21,315 nucleotides of DNA from JBBDIK01 sp964640385 (GCA_964640385.1 CAZXFL010000027.1:1-21315), one strand, 5' to 3'; shown: positions 1-8,087, counted from the first letter of the stretch. Notes: generated from the sequence alone by a model not told the origin. Program-made: numbers and translations.

Positions 1-1
1 C

Positions 2-1995
2 CTAGGCTTGGTCCTCGTCGCTCTTGCGGCGCAGTCGGCCGATGACGACGACCAGCAGGACCCCGGCCACGGCGGCGATGCCCACCCACGCGATGCCTGG
101 GATGCCCCCATCGGCGGAGGTCGTGGAGGCATTCGTCAGTGGCGTGATCTGTTGGTAGGAGTACGGACCCCATGTAAAGATCAGTGAGCCGTCCGGCTCA
201 GGCTGGGGAACGAAACCGGTCCAACGGTCCTTCCGATACGCCTGCCTGTCCTGGGTGTAGAAGAGAATGATCTCGGGGACGTCCTCGTAGATCTTGTCCT
301 GCATCTGGAAGACGATCTCCGCCCGCTTGTCGAGGTCGGTCTCAAGGCGCTGGGCCTCGTACATCTCGTCGTATGCCTTGTCGGAGTAACAGCCGTCGCT
401 CCAGATGCCGCATTCCGCCGTCGTGAAGATCGAGAGCATGAAGTCGGGATCGGGCCTGCCGTTCCAACCCCAAACGTACGCGTCGAATTCGGAGGTGCCC
501 CAGATATCCAACGCCCTCCTCTCGCTGACCGCCCGCAGATCGACCTTCCAGCCGGTCTGCTCTAGCCAGCCCTTGATCAGCTTCGAAGCGTCCACGGAGT
601 ACGTATCTTCGGCGATGGCCATCAAGTCGAAGACGAATGGCTCGCCGCCGTTCGGCATCTCACGAACGCCATCCCCGTCTGTGTCGAGGTAGCCACCCTC
701 GTCGTAGAGACGGTTCGCCTCTTCGATGTCGAAGTCATGCACCTGGTCACCTTCTGCAGGCTTGTACCAGGTTGCGTACACAGGCAGCAGGAACGAATCG
801 GCCACGCTCCCGTATCCGAGAAGCATGCTGTCCACCAGGGCTTGCTTGTCGACGGTATGTTCGATCGCTCGGCGAACATCCACGTCCTGCAGTGCCGGAT
901 GCGCCGTAGAGACCGCATCTGGGTCCCCGCCGTACGCCCCAGCCGCAGCCTTCTCCCCTGCTGGAATCAGATTGAAGGCGAGGTTGACCAATGCGTCCAC
1001 GTTGGTCGTGACCGTTTCGATGGTTGGGTCGGACTGCAACGAATCGAACAGAGAAGGCTCGATCCCAGCCGCGAAGTCGATCTCCCCAGACTTGAGGGCA
1101 AGCACCATGGCTTCTTGGTTCTGGAAGACTCGAAAGATCACCTCGTCGATGACCGGCGCTCCCCCCCAGTACTCCTTATTCGCGCTCAACCGAGTGAACT
1201 CGCCTGGCTTCCAGTCCTCAAGCACGAACGGGCCAGATCCCACAGCCGGGACGTTCTTGAAGCCCTCGATCTCGGTGGCATCTTTACCATCGAGGTGCTT
1301 CCAGATGTGCTCCGGGATGATGGGGACTTGCGGAGGTATGAGCGGAGCGGTTGTGGGCTCTTCCATCTCCCACACGAAGGTGGTGTCATCCGGCGCAGTG
1401 AAGGACTTGGGGATGCCCACATAGCTCCTGAAGATACCGACCCCCTTGTTCTTCCACGTGAAGTTGAAGCTGAACGCGACGTCGTGCGCGGTGAGTGGGG
1501 TTCCGTCCGACCACTTGACACCTTCGCGGATCTTGAAGGTCCAGGTCTTCCTATCCTCACTTACTTCGTAGGACTCAGCGAGACCGGGTACCGCGGTAAG
1601 GTCCGACGGGCTGTAGTTGTGAAGCAGGTCGTACGCGAGGATCAGCAACTCGTAGTCCATGTCGTCGCTCGCCCCGAAGGGGTTCGCGGAGTTGAGGTCA
1701 TCGGTGGTGCCGACGATGAAGGTCAGCTTNNNNNNNNNNNNNNNNNNNNNNNNNNNNNNNNNNNNNNNNNNNNNNNNNNNNNNNNNNNNNNNNNNNNNNN
1801 NNNNNNNNNNNNNNNNNNNNNNNNNNNNNCGAAGGGGTTCGCGGAGTTGAGGTCATCGGTGGTGCCGACGATGAAGGTCAGCTTCTCTTCCTGGCCTTCC
1901 TCACCTGACTGGCTCTGGGCCGAGACACCGGCAACGGGAACGAGGGCCAGGGCCAATACCACTATGGCTGCAAAGCGGGTGCGGGTCGATTTCAT
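2..1995 (-). CDS. ABC transporter substrate-binding protein, family 5 (peptide/nickel/opine type)
   Basis: Extracytoplasmic solute-binding protein that delivers oligopeptides or similar ligands to an ABC importer. The start at 1995 (MKSTRTRF) has a strong AGGAGAGG ribosome site 6 bases upstream and gives a signal peptide with a basic n-region, a hydrophobic core and a likely VSA/QS cleavage. The SBP_bac_5 fold follows, with family-typical phrases such as LAESYEVSEDRKTWTFKIR, WSDGTPLTAHDVAFSF and GSGPFVLEDW. Unusually, the C-terminus has a hydrophobic segment (about residues 582-602) followed by RLRRKSDEDQA, suggesting a membrane anchor. The frame is interrupted by 100 N and a duplicated 55-bp flank; collapsing these leaves a continuous 612-residue protein. 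No permease or ATPase genes are visible; they may lie beyond base 1. The GGT-like gene is divergent. Family is clear; the ligand is unknown. Confidence 0.93.
1675..1884. other. Scaffold gap (100 N, 1730-1829) with duplicated 55-bp flanks
   Basis: Bases 1675-1729 are identical to bases 1830-1884, and exactly 100 N lie between them. A fixed 100-N run between contig ends that overlap by 55 bases is what a short-read assembler leaves when it fails to merge overlapping contigs. Removing 155 bases (gap plus one copy) restores the substrate-binding protein frame, reading NSANPFGASDDMDYEL across the joint. It is therefore not a biological repeat. Confidence 0.95.
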
Positions 1996-2132
1996 CAATC
2001 CCTCTCCTGGTTCACGGCGGTCCGTCAACGACCACCGTAGACCTATCGCCCCTGGTACTGCAAACCTCCACAAGCACCGTTCGGCGGCAATGGTTCCCAA
2101 GGAAATCCACCCAGGACACGAGGGGCCCGCGG

Positions 2133-3680
2133 ATGGGTCATGATGGGCACATGAGTGGTGCGCACGGACGCGGATGGGCGGTTGCCACCCCGCATACGCT
2201 GGCCACCGCGGCGGCCCAGGACGCCTTCGAGCACGGGGGGACTGCGGTTGATGCGGCCCTGTGGGCCGCGGTAACCCTGGCGGCCGTCTACCCACACATG
2301 TGCGGCGTCGGCGGGGACCTCTTCGCCCTGGTCCACGACCCGTCCACCGGCACCGACGCGATCAACGCGAGCGGCCGGGCTCCGCTGGAAACCCAGGTCG
2401 ATGCGGTTGCGACCGACGGAACGATGCCGCAGTCGGGACCGTTCACCATCACCGTCCCCGGAGCGGTGAGTGGCTGGCAGCTGCTCCACGCGGCCGGCGC
2501 ACAGCTCCCCTGGACCGACGCGTTCGCGCACGGGATCGAACACGCCGAGCGAGGCATCGAGATGCCCGGATCGATCCGGCGCGGCGACATAGGCCGCGTG
2601 GCGAACGATGCCGGCCTGGCTGCGGTCTTCCTCGATGGAGATCGCTTCAAGGAAAGCCTCCACCAACCGGCACTCGCCGCAACCCTCCGCGCGCTCGCCT
2701 CCGAGGGGCCTCGCGCGCTCTACGACGGTCCGGTCGGGCAACGCCTCGTCGCGTTCCTCACATCGATCGGGAACCCCATGGCCGCGCGCGACCTGCGTGC
2801 CCATCAGGCCGACCACGCGACACCACTTCGAGCCAGGTTCGCCGAACTCGAACTGGTCGTCGCACCGCCGAACTCCCAGGGCTACGTGCTGCTCACGATG
2901 ATGCGCGCCATCGAGGATCTCGGGATCGGGCAGGACCCACTCGGAACGGATGCCGTCGATCTGGCGCGCGTGTTCGCCGTTGCTTCCGAGGACCGGGACC
3001 GCTTGCTCGCCGACCCGGAGTCGATGCCTGCGTTGGACCTGTCACAACGGGTTCGCGAGGTGTCCCGCGATGCTCAGCGGCGGCGGCTCGAGCCGGTCGC
3101 CGGGCACCGACACGGCGACACGATCGCGCTCGTCGCCGCCGATGCTCAGGGCCGATGCGTGAGCCTCATCCAGAGTCTGTACAGCGGATTCGGCGCCGGC
3201 TATCTGGACCCCGAAACGGGCATCATCCCCCACGACCGCGGCGCAGGATTCACTCTCGAGGTCGGTCACCCGAACCGCCTGGCTCCGGGCAAGCGTCCTG
3301 CGCACACCTTGATGCCCGTGCTCGGGTTCCGCGACGGCGCGCCGGCGTGGGTCGCCGGAACGATGGGTGGCTCAGCGCAGCCCCAGATCCACGCCCAGCT
3401 GCTCTTGCGCCGCACCGGAACCGCTGCCGAGATCGTGGCCGCCCCGCGGTGGCTCCTGGGTGGCATGGAACCGGTGGACCCCGACGATCCGCTCGTCGTG
3501 GTCGAGCCGCAGGTACCCTCGGCGGCTCGGGATGCGCTGGCCTCAGGAGGTCTTCGCCTGGAGGAGGCTCCCGCCGATGACGACTGGGTCGGGCACGCGC
3601 ACCTGATCACGATCGACGAGCATGCGGTCTTCATGGTCGGTTCGGATCCCCGTGCCGACGGCGCTGCCGCAGCTGGCTGA
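2133..3680 (+). CDS. Gamma-glutamyltransferase-family hydrolase (Ntn hydrolase)
   Basis: GGT-family enzyme, known for self-cleaving at a Thr that becomes the N-terminal nucleophile of the small subunit and hydrolyses gamma-glutamyl or related amides. The N-terminal part has the family sequence ATPHTLATAAAQDAFEHGGT and MCGVGGDLFAL (about residues 56-66). The probable nucleophile is Thr330 in GDTIALVAAD. It is followed by SLIQSLYSGFGAG, GKRPAHTLMPVL (about 386-397) and MGGSAQPQIHAQLLLR, as in YwrD-like members rather than classical GGT with TTH. Length of 515 residues is normal. The start at 2133 has AGGGG upstream; ATG at 2151 is a good alternative. No signal peptide is visible, so it is probably cytoplasmic. 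The divergent peptide-binding protein suggests a role in using imported peptides (inference). Confidence 0.93.
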   Translation: MGHDGHMSGAHGRGWAVATPHTLATAAAQDAFEHGGTAVDAALWAAVTLAAVYPHMCGVGGDLFALVHDPSTGTDAINASGRAPLETQVDAVATDGTMPQSGPFTITVPGAVSGWQLLHAAGAQLPWTDAFAHGIEHAERGIEMPGSIRRGDIGRVANDAGLAAVFLDGDRFKESLHQPALAATLRALASEGPRALYDGPVGQRLVAFLTSIGNPMAARDLRAHQADHATPLRARFAELELVVAPPNSQGYVLLTMMRAIEDLGIGQDPLGTDAVDLARVFAVASEDRDRLLADPESMPALDLSQRVREVSRDAQRRRLEPVAGHRHGDTIALVAADAQGRCVSLIQSLYSGFGAGYLDPETGIIPHDRGAGFTLEVGHPNRLAPGKRPAHTLMPVLGFRDGAPAWVAGTMGGSAQPQIHAQLLLRRTGTAAEIVAAPRWLLGGMEPVDPDDPLVVVEPQVPSAARDALASGGLRLEEAPADDDWVGHAHLITIDEHAVFMVGSDPRADGAAAAG

Positions 3681-3755
3681 ACGACCTGCGATTCCTTTTG
3701 GACCCTGTCCTGTACAGAAACCCCGATTCGAGCTCTGAGCAGCGATGATGCAGGC

Positions 3756-3820
3756 CGTGGGGGTCCAGAAGTCCGATTCCCGCTGATTCTGGGCCGAAAT
3801 CGTAGTTTTGGACCCCCACG
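3756..3820 (-). repeat. 65-bp hairpin repeat, copy 1
   Basis: The element is bounded by a perfect 12-bp inverted repeat (CGTGGGGGTCCA at 3756-3767, complement at 3809-3820). An inner stem, CGATT paired with AATCG plus CCC with GGG, is also present. Copy 2 at 6062-6126 is in the opposite orientation with 61 of 65 identical bases, and all four differences lie in predicted loop or bulge positions. Similarity may extend 8 further bases at the inner edge (3821-3828 against 6054-6061, 7 of 8). It sits exactly where the transposase loses its N-terminal half. No coding potential is evident. Confidence 0.9.
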
Positions 3821-3824
3821 CGCT

Positions 3825-4241
3825 CACCAGGCACGGAACCTCGCGATGGAGGGAACCTTCGAGGATCCCCGCTTCTTGATCCGTGACCGTGACTCCAAGC
3901 TTACCAGAGCCTTCGACGAGGTCTTCGGCTCAGAGGGTGTGAGGGTGATCAAGGCCCCGGTCAGATCCCCCAAGGCGAACGCTTTCGCCGAACGCATGGT
4001 CGGCACGTTCCGCCGCGAGGTGGGGGACCGGATGCCCTTTCTGGGTAGTAGACACCTCCGATGGGTGTTAGGCGAATATGAGCGTCACTACAACGAGCAA
4101 CGACCTCATCAGGGCCTAGCCGCGCATCGACCACCGCAACCCGCGTCACCGCGGTTGCTGGCTCCCGTGCATGCCGAGGATGTTCGCAGGATTGATGTCA
4201 TCGGAGGGCTGATTCATGAGTATGAACCGGCCGCGGCGTGA
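3825..4241 (+). pseudogene. Truncated IS481-like transposase (C-terminal half of integrase core)
   Basis: The translated fragment begins HQARNLAM without its own start and continues FLIRDRDSKLTRAF, ANAFAERMVGTFRRE and YERHYNEQRPHQGL, which are hallmarks of the DDE integrase core of IS481/IS3-like transposases. The second catalytic Asp lies in DRDSK and the catalytic Glu in AFAER; the helix-turn-helix region and the first catalytic Asp are missing. The homology begins within about 5 bases of the edge of the 65-bp repeat, so the loss is associated with that element. An ATG at 3846 exists but is internal to the domain. Non-functional as it stands. Confidence 0.9.
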
Positions 4242-4290
4242 TGAATCGGTATTTGTGTACAGGACAAGCCCCTATGCTTGGCGGGATGGA

Positions 4291-4323
4291 GATCCGTGCG
4301 CAAGCGTTTGCGTTTCGCGGATC
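4291..4323. terminator. Possible terminator hairpin downstream of the aldehyde dehydrogenase
   Basis: GATCCG (4291-4296) pairs with CGGATC (4318-4323), and inside it CGCAA (4299-4303) pairs with TTGCG (4308-4312). It lies 47 bases past the stop of the leftward aldehyde dehydrogenase gene. No T-tract follows on the minus strand, so an intrinsic terminator is only possible. Confidence 0.3.
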
Positions 4324-4369
4324 CGGAACAGGCCGAATCCCTTTCGAGTGGTGCGTTGGCGCCTGGGCG

Positions 4370-5734
4370 TCAGCCGATCCGGATCAACTTCTTGTTCACG
4401 AATTCGTCGGCGCCGAGGCGCCCCAGCTCGCGGCCCGTGCCCGAGTTCTTGATGCCGCCGAAGGGCAGTTCGACCCCGTCTGCGAGCACGCAGTTCACGT
4501 ACACCATGCCGGCCTCGATGCTGTCGGCGACGCGGGCAGCCTGCTCCTCGTCGGTGGTGTAGAGGTACGAGCCCAAGCCGAACGGGGTGTCGTTCGCGAT
4601 ACGGATCGCGTCAGCCTCGTCCTTCGCTCGGTACACCTGCGCCACCGGCCCGAAGAACTCCTCCTGGGATGCGGGGTTCTCGGGAGCGATGTCCGCCAGG
4701 ACGGTCGTCGGAAAGAACGCGCCGTCGCGGGTGCCGCCGTGCACGAGTGTCGCGCCGTTCTCGACCGCGCGCTTGACCTGTTCGTCGAGGTCTTCGGCGG
4801 CCTTCAGTGAGGACAACGGGCCGAGCGCCGAGTCTTCCGATATCGGGTCACTTGCCTCGACCTCGGCGAGCTTCGCGGTGAACTTCTCCAGGAAGGGCTG
4901 GTACAGATCGTCGGCGACGATGAAGCGCTTGGCGGCGTTGCAGGACTGGCCGCTGTTGTCGAGTCGGGCATCGACCGCGTTCTGCGCGGTGGCGTCGAGG
5001 TCGTCGGTAGACAGCAGGATGAAGGGGTCCGCACCGCCGAGCTCGAGCACGACCTTCTTCAGGTGGCGACCGGCGATCTCAGCGACCGTTGCGCCGGCCC
5101 GTTCGGAGCCGGTGAGCGACACGCCCTGCACGCGCCGGTCCGCGATGATCTGATCGAGCTGACCATGCGAGGCGTAGATGTTCACGTAGGCACCAGCCGG
5201 GAAGCCCGCGTCGAGGAAGATCTGCTGCTGCGCAGCAGCGGACTCGGGGCACTGCGCGGCGTGCTTGAGCAGGATGGTGTTCCCGGCGATGATGTTCGGA
5301 CCTGCGAAGCGAGCCACTTGGTAGTACGGGAAGTTCCACGGCATGATGCCGAGCAGCACCCCCAACGACGAGCGACGGACCACTGCTGAGCCCTCGCCCG
5401 CGAGGAGCTTGATCGGCTCGTCCTTCAGGAACTCCGGCGAGTTGTCGGCGTAGTACCCGTATATCGCTCCGGCGAATTCGGCCTCGCCGAGCGCCTGCTC
5501 GATCGGCTTGCCCATCTCACGCACGATGATCTCCGCCAGCTCCTGCCTGCGTTCGGTGTGCAATTCGCTGACGCGCCGGATGAGGGCCGCGCGCTCCTCG
5601 ACAGTGGTCGACTTCGCCCAGGTGCGGTGCGCCTCATCGGCTGCGGCGATCGCGGCCTCTAGCTCGGCATCGGTGATGGCGTCGTAGGTCTTGACCGTCT
5701 CGCCGGTGGCGGGGTTGGTTACTGCGTAGCCCAT
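4370..5734 (-). CDS. NAD(P)+-dependent aldehyde dehydrogenase, succinate-semialdehyde dehydrogenase type
   Basis: Oxidises an aldehyde to the acid; the sequence most resembles the 450-residue GabD/Sad-type succinate-semialdehyde dehydrogenases of GABA and polyamine breakdown. Visible motifs are MPWNFP (131-136), VVLELGGADPF with general base Glu231, the nucleophile Cys265 in GQSCNAAKR, EEFFGP (358-363) and FGGIKNSGTGRELG near the C-terminus. The 454-residue length is complete. The start at 5734 has a strong AAAGGAGA ribosome site 8 bases upstream. It stands alone between the two inverted copies of the 65-bp repeat, which may have moved or boxed it in. The amine-oxidising neighbours support an aldehyde derived from an amine, but the exact substrate cannot be read from sequence. 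Confidence 0.95.
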   Translation of the reverse strand: MGYAVTNPATGETVKTYDAITDAELEAAIAAADEAHRTWAKSTTVEERAALIRRVSELHTERRQELAEIIVREMGKPIEQALGEAEFAGAIYGYYADNSPEFLKDEPIKLLAGEGSAVVRRSSLGVLLGIMPWNFPYYQVARFAGPNIIAGNTILLKHAAQCPESAAAQQQIFLDAGFPAGAYVNIYASHGQLDQIIADRRVQGVSLTGSERAGATVAEIAGRHLKKVVLELGGADPFILLSTDDLDATAQNAVDARLDNSGQSCNAAKRFIVADDLYQPFLEKFTAKLAEVEASDPISEDSALGPLSSLKAAEDLDEQVKRAVENGATLVHGGTRDGAFFPTTVLADIAPENPASQEEFFGPVAQVYRAKDEADAIRIANDTPFGLGSYLYTTDEEQAARVADSIEAGMVYVNCVLADGVELPFGGIKNSGTGRELGRLGADEFVNKKLIRIG

Positions 5735-6061
5735 GGTGTGGTCTCCTTTGCTGGTCGGCGCTTGGACTTAGTCTTGCGATCGCCTCGTCGGTCGATACGC
5801 GATCGGCGGATCCGTTGTGGAGGCTCGCGAGAGCCGTGCGGGTGGGCGGTAGGGTCGGCTTCGTAGGCATGCGGAAACCCTCGGGGTGTGACTGCCGTCC
5901 ATCCCCGCAGCTTCCCCCATCCCCGCAGCCAGCGCAAATCGGGCTGGTTGCTCTGGTGTGCTTCGCGAACCTTGGCCTGGTTGAGGGTGCCTACCCCATC
6001 ACCCTGGGCATCCTGATTACCGTGATCCGGGTCGGTGGGTCTTCCTCTAGGTCGGTTAGCG
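5735..6061. other. Non-coding stretch between aldehyde dehydrogenase and hairpin repeat copy 2
   Basis: No recognisable gene is seen in these 327 bases. The minus frame continuing from the MttB remnant stays open but its translation (arginine- and proline-rich) resembles nothing I know. A 13-base direct repeat, CCATCCCCGCAGC, occurs at 5899-5911 and 5917-5929. The aldehyde dehydrogenase promoter should lie near the left end. The stretch may be debris of the rearrangement that truncated the MttB gene. Confidence 0.5.
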
Positions 6062-6126
6062 CGTGGGGGTCCAAAACTACGATTTCGGCCCAGGATCAAC
6101 GGGAATCGGACTATTGGACCCCCACG
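6062..6126 (+). repeat. 65-bp hairpin repeat, copy 2
   Basis: This is the inverted counterpart of the copy at 3756-3820, with 61 of 65 identical bases. It has the same perfect 12-bp terminal inverted repeat (6062-6073 with 6115-6126) and the same inner CGATT/AATCG stem, with loop AGGATCAAC instead of AGAATCAGC. Its right edge cuts the MttB-type gene after about 61 codons. Together the copies bracket 2.24 kb that contains the transposase fragment and the aldehyde dehydrogenase. Confidence 0.9.
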
Positions 6127-6309
6127 GGCAGTGGAGGTGGCCTCGTCGGTGCGGGCGCCCGCGCGACCGAGTTCCGCGAGCAGCTGGTTAGAGCGAATCT
6201 GCACACCGATCTCGTCAAGGACCTGAAGCGTTGCATTCTTGACCTTCTCGACCTGGGCGTCTGTCAGGACCTCAAGTGTGAACGTGCTTCTCAGTGGTCG
6301 GATTGCCAT
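6127..6309 (-). pseudogene. N-terminal remnant of a trimethylamine methyltransferase (MttB) family gene
   Basis: The 61 remaining codons read LEVLTDAQVEKVKNATLQVL and DEIGVQIRS, the usual opening of MttB-family methyltransferases, which transfer methyl groups from trimethylamine, glycine betaine or related quaternary amines to a corrinoid protein. The family is normally near 480-500 residues, so almost all of the catalytic barrel is missing; the frame runs directly into the 65-bp repeat. The start at 6309 has GAGAGGG upstream, overlapping the stop of the FAD oxidoreductase gene only 13 bases away, so the two were co-transcribed. Family assignment from a short segment is probable, not certain. 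Confidence 0.75.
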
Positions 6310-6322
6310 GCCTAGAGCCCTC

Positions 6323-7954
6323 TCACGAGCTGTTCCGCCTTCTCCGGGGAACCGCCCGGTCGCGTTTGGCGGCGCGGAACGCCTGCCATCCGGGGATGCC
6401 GTTCACCCCGCCTCCCGCGTGCGTTGCGGACGAGCCGTGGTACAGGCCGGAAATCGGCGTGCGGTAATCCGCGTATCCGGGAGAGGGTCGCATGTGGAAC
6501 AGCTGATCGATCGACAGCTCGCCGTGGAAGATGTTGCCGCCTATGAGTCCCAGCTCCTGCTCCATGTCGTATGGGCCAATGACCTGCCGGTCGATGACCG
6601 ATGCGCGGAAGTTCGGAGCCAACTCCGTGTAGAGATCGATGATCCGGTCGGCGTATGCCTCGAGCTCTTCCCGGTGTGGCTCGGCCGACCAGCTCTCGGG
6701 TACCCATTGGCTGAACATCGAGAAGACGTGCACCCCGTCGGGGGCGAGGTGACGGTCGATCGTGGTCGGGATGGCGCCGTCGACGAACGGGCGCACGGCC
6801 GCTCGGCGTTCCAGGTGGGCATCTTGAAACGCGCGCTCGGCGTATTCGCGGTCGAAACACAGCTCAACGGAGCCGGTGTGGTGCAGTTGCAGATCCGTGC
6901 CCGGGTTCGCGATGAAGTCAGGCAGCTCGGATAGCACCACGTTGATCTTCACGACGCCTGATCTGCTCTTCCATCCCTCGACGTCCGCCACGAACTCGGT
7001 GGGAAGGTCAGCCGACTCGAGCAGGCGTCGGAAGGTGATCTCCGGATGCACGCAGGTTACCCCGGTCGGTGCGTGGATCTCCTCGCCCGTGTCCAGCACG
7101 ACGCCTCGGAACGATCCGCTGCTCGTGAGGATCTTCACGACCCGTGCTCCGGTCCTGATCTGGCAGCCGGACGCTTCGGCTGATGCCCTCAGCGCGTCGG
7201 CTACCGACCCCATCCCCCCTTGAGGGAATCCCCAATTGACGACGTGGCTCGCGCCGCCGACGCTGCCGATGGAGTGGTGCAGAAGGACATACGCGGTTCC
7301 GGGCTCATCAGGTCCAGCCCATTGGCCGATGAGCCCGTCAACCATCATCACCGTCTTGACTTGCTCCGACTCAAACCAGCGGTCGAGCAGATCCGAGATG
7401 CTCATGGAGAACAGGCGGGTGAGGTCGCCAACGCCTCGGACCCCGAGCCCGCGTGACCGCCAGGCGGTCCTCGCCGTCGCGAGCAGATCCCCGGGTGCGA
7501 GCGATCCGATCTTCGGTGGTGCCGCGTGCAGCAGGGGAGCCACAACGCTCGTGACGCCGTGGAGCCATTCCTCCCAGTGGGATAGCGCTTCAGCGTCCTT
7601 CTTGGAGAACTGGGCTACCGAGTCGTAGGTCTTCTTCGGGTCATCGCCGAAGATGGTGATTGCGCGCCCGTCGGGGAACGGGACGTAATAGGGGCCGAAC
7701 GGCGTTACGTCGTAGCCGAACTTCCGAAGCCGTAGCTGATCGATGATGAAGGGCGGCATGAGGGACACGACGTAGGAGTAGGTGGAGACGCGAACGTCGG
7801 GGAGTTCCGGGAACGGGGCACTGGTCTCGACGCATCCACCGACCTTGTCACGCCCCTCGAGCACGACCGTTCGTGCCCCCTCGCGTGCGAGATAAGCCCC
7901 CGCGACGAGGCCGTTGTGCCCCCCGCCGATGACGATCGCATCAAGATCACTCAC
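6323..7954 (-). CDS. PYROXD2-like FAD-dependent oxidoreductase (phytoene desaturase/amine oxidase superfamily)
   Basis: Predicted flavoenzyme of 543 residues oxidising an unknown, perhaps amine-containing, substrate. The Rossmann FAD site is IVIGGGHNGLVAG (GGGHNG at residues 10-15), followed by VVLEGRDKVGG. The C-terminal FAD-binding block contains GLIGGNIFHGELS, RPSPGYADYRTPI and SATHAGGGVNGIPG. I chose the GTG at 7954 (MSDLDAIV) because it places the Rossmann strand at the N-terminus as in the paralogue at 17895-19520 and has GGGAA upstream; the longer frame to 8020 would overlap an operator-like site. It is transcribed away from tetR and leads into the MttB remnant. The TetR protein probably regulates it through sites at 8005-8020 and 8072-8087. 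Confidence 0.92.
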   Translation of the reverse strand: MSDLDAIVIGGGHNGLVAGAYLAREGARTVVLEGRDKVGGCVETSAPFPELPDVRVSTYSYVVSLMPPFIIDQLRLRKFGYDVTPFGPYYVPFPDGRAITIFGDDPKKTYDSVAQFSKKDAEALSHWEEWLHGVTSVVAPLLHAAPPKIGSLAPGDLLATARTAWRSRGLGVRGVGDLTRLFSMSISDLLDRWFESEQVKTVMMVDGLIGQWAGPDEPGTAYVLLHHSIGSVGGASHVVNWGFPQGGMGSVADALRASAEASGCQIRTGARVVKILTSSGSFRGVVLDTGEEIHAPTGVTCVHPEITFRRLLESADLPTEFVADVEGWKSRSGVVKINVVLSELPDFIANPGTDLQLHHTGSVELCFDREYAERAFQDAHLERRAAVRPFVDGAIPTTIDRHLAPDGVHVFSMFSQWVPESWSAEPHREELEAYADRIIDLYTELAPNFRASVIDRQVIGPYDMEQELGLIGGNIFHGELSIDQLFHMRPSPGYADYRTPISGLYHGSSATHAGGGVNGIPGWQAFRAAKRDRAVPRRRRNSS

Positions 7955-8004
7955 GTCGCGCTTCCCAGTCCTGGTCGAGTCCGAGTCCTGATGCTGACAC
8001 AAGT

Positions 8005-8020
8005 TTGAGGCGTGTGTCAA
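8005..8020. promoter_or_regulatory. Probable TetR operator, site 1
   Basis: The site is TTGAGGCGTGTGTCAA, with TTGA and TCAA half-sites separated by 8 bases. A near copy on the other strand lies at 8072-8087; over 17 bases the two match at 15. On the minus strand the site includes TTGACA, a good -35 hexamer for the FAD oxidoreductase gene, although the matching -10 is weak. Spacing and position fit TetR-family repression of the leftward gene. Confidence 0.65.
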
Positions 8021-8071
8021 TCGGCAATGCCGAGATGGGTAAGATATACCAGTTCACATGGGCATTCGATA

Positions 8072-8087
8072 TTGACTCATGCCTCAA
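8072..8087. promoter_or_regulatory. Probable TetR operator, site 2
   Basis: TTGACTCATGCCTCAA is again TTGA-N8-TCAA and is the inverted near copy of the site at 8005-8020. It overlaps the -35 of the predicted tetR promoter, which fits autoregulation. Confidence 0.65.

Larger units (their letters stand above)
3706..4266 (+). mobile_element. Internally deleted IS481-like insertion sequence remnant
   Basis: Two 24-base terminal inverted repeats are visible, at 3706-3729 (starts TGTCCTGTACA, ends CCGATTC) and 4243-4266 (complement starts TGTCCTGTACA, ends CCGATTC), matching at 21 of 24 positions. TGT ends fit IS481-type elements. Only 561 bp remain, about half the usual length: the right part holds the C-terminal half of a DDE transposase, while the 5' half is replaced by the 65-bp hairpin repeat at 3756-3820. 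I see no convincing target-site duplication (flanks GGACCC and AGCCCC). The remnant should be immobile by itself. Confidence 0.85.

Noticed and set aside
737..2143. Long plus-strand frame (468 codons) opposite the substrate-binding protein
   Set aside because: It crosses the N gap, its translation matches no family, and the minus-strand frame has a leader, a ribosome site and clear domain motifs.
3756..3820. The hairpin repeat as an integron attC site or CRISPR unit
   Set aside because: There is no RYYYAAC/GTTRRRY core, no array and no integrase or cas gene nearby; only two dispersed inverted copies are present.
5719..6309. 196-codon minus-strand frame as one intact gene
   Set aside because: Only the first 61 codons resemble a protein family; the rest is the hairpin repeat and unrelated sequence that happens to stay open.
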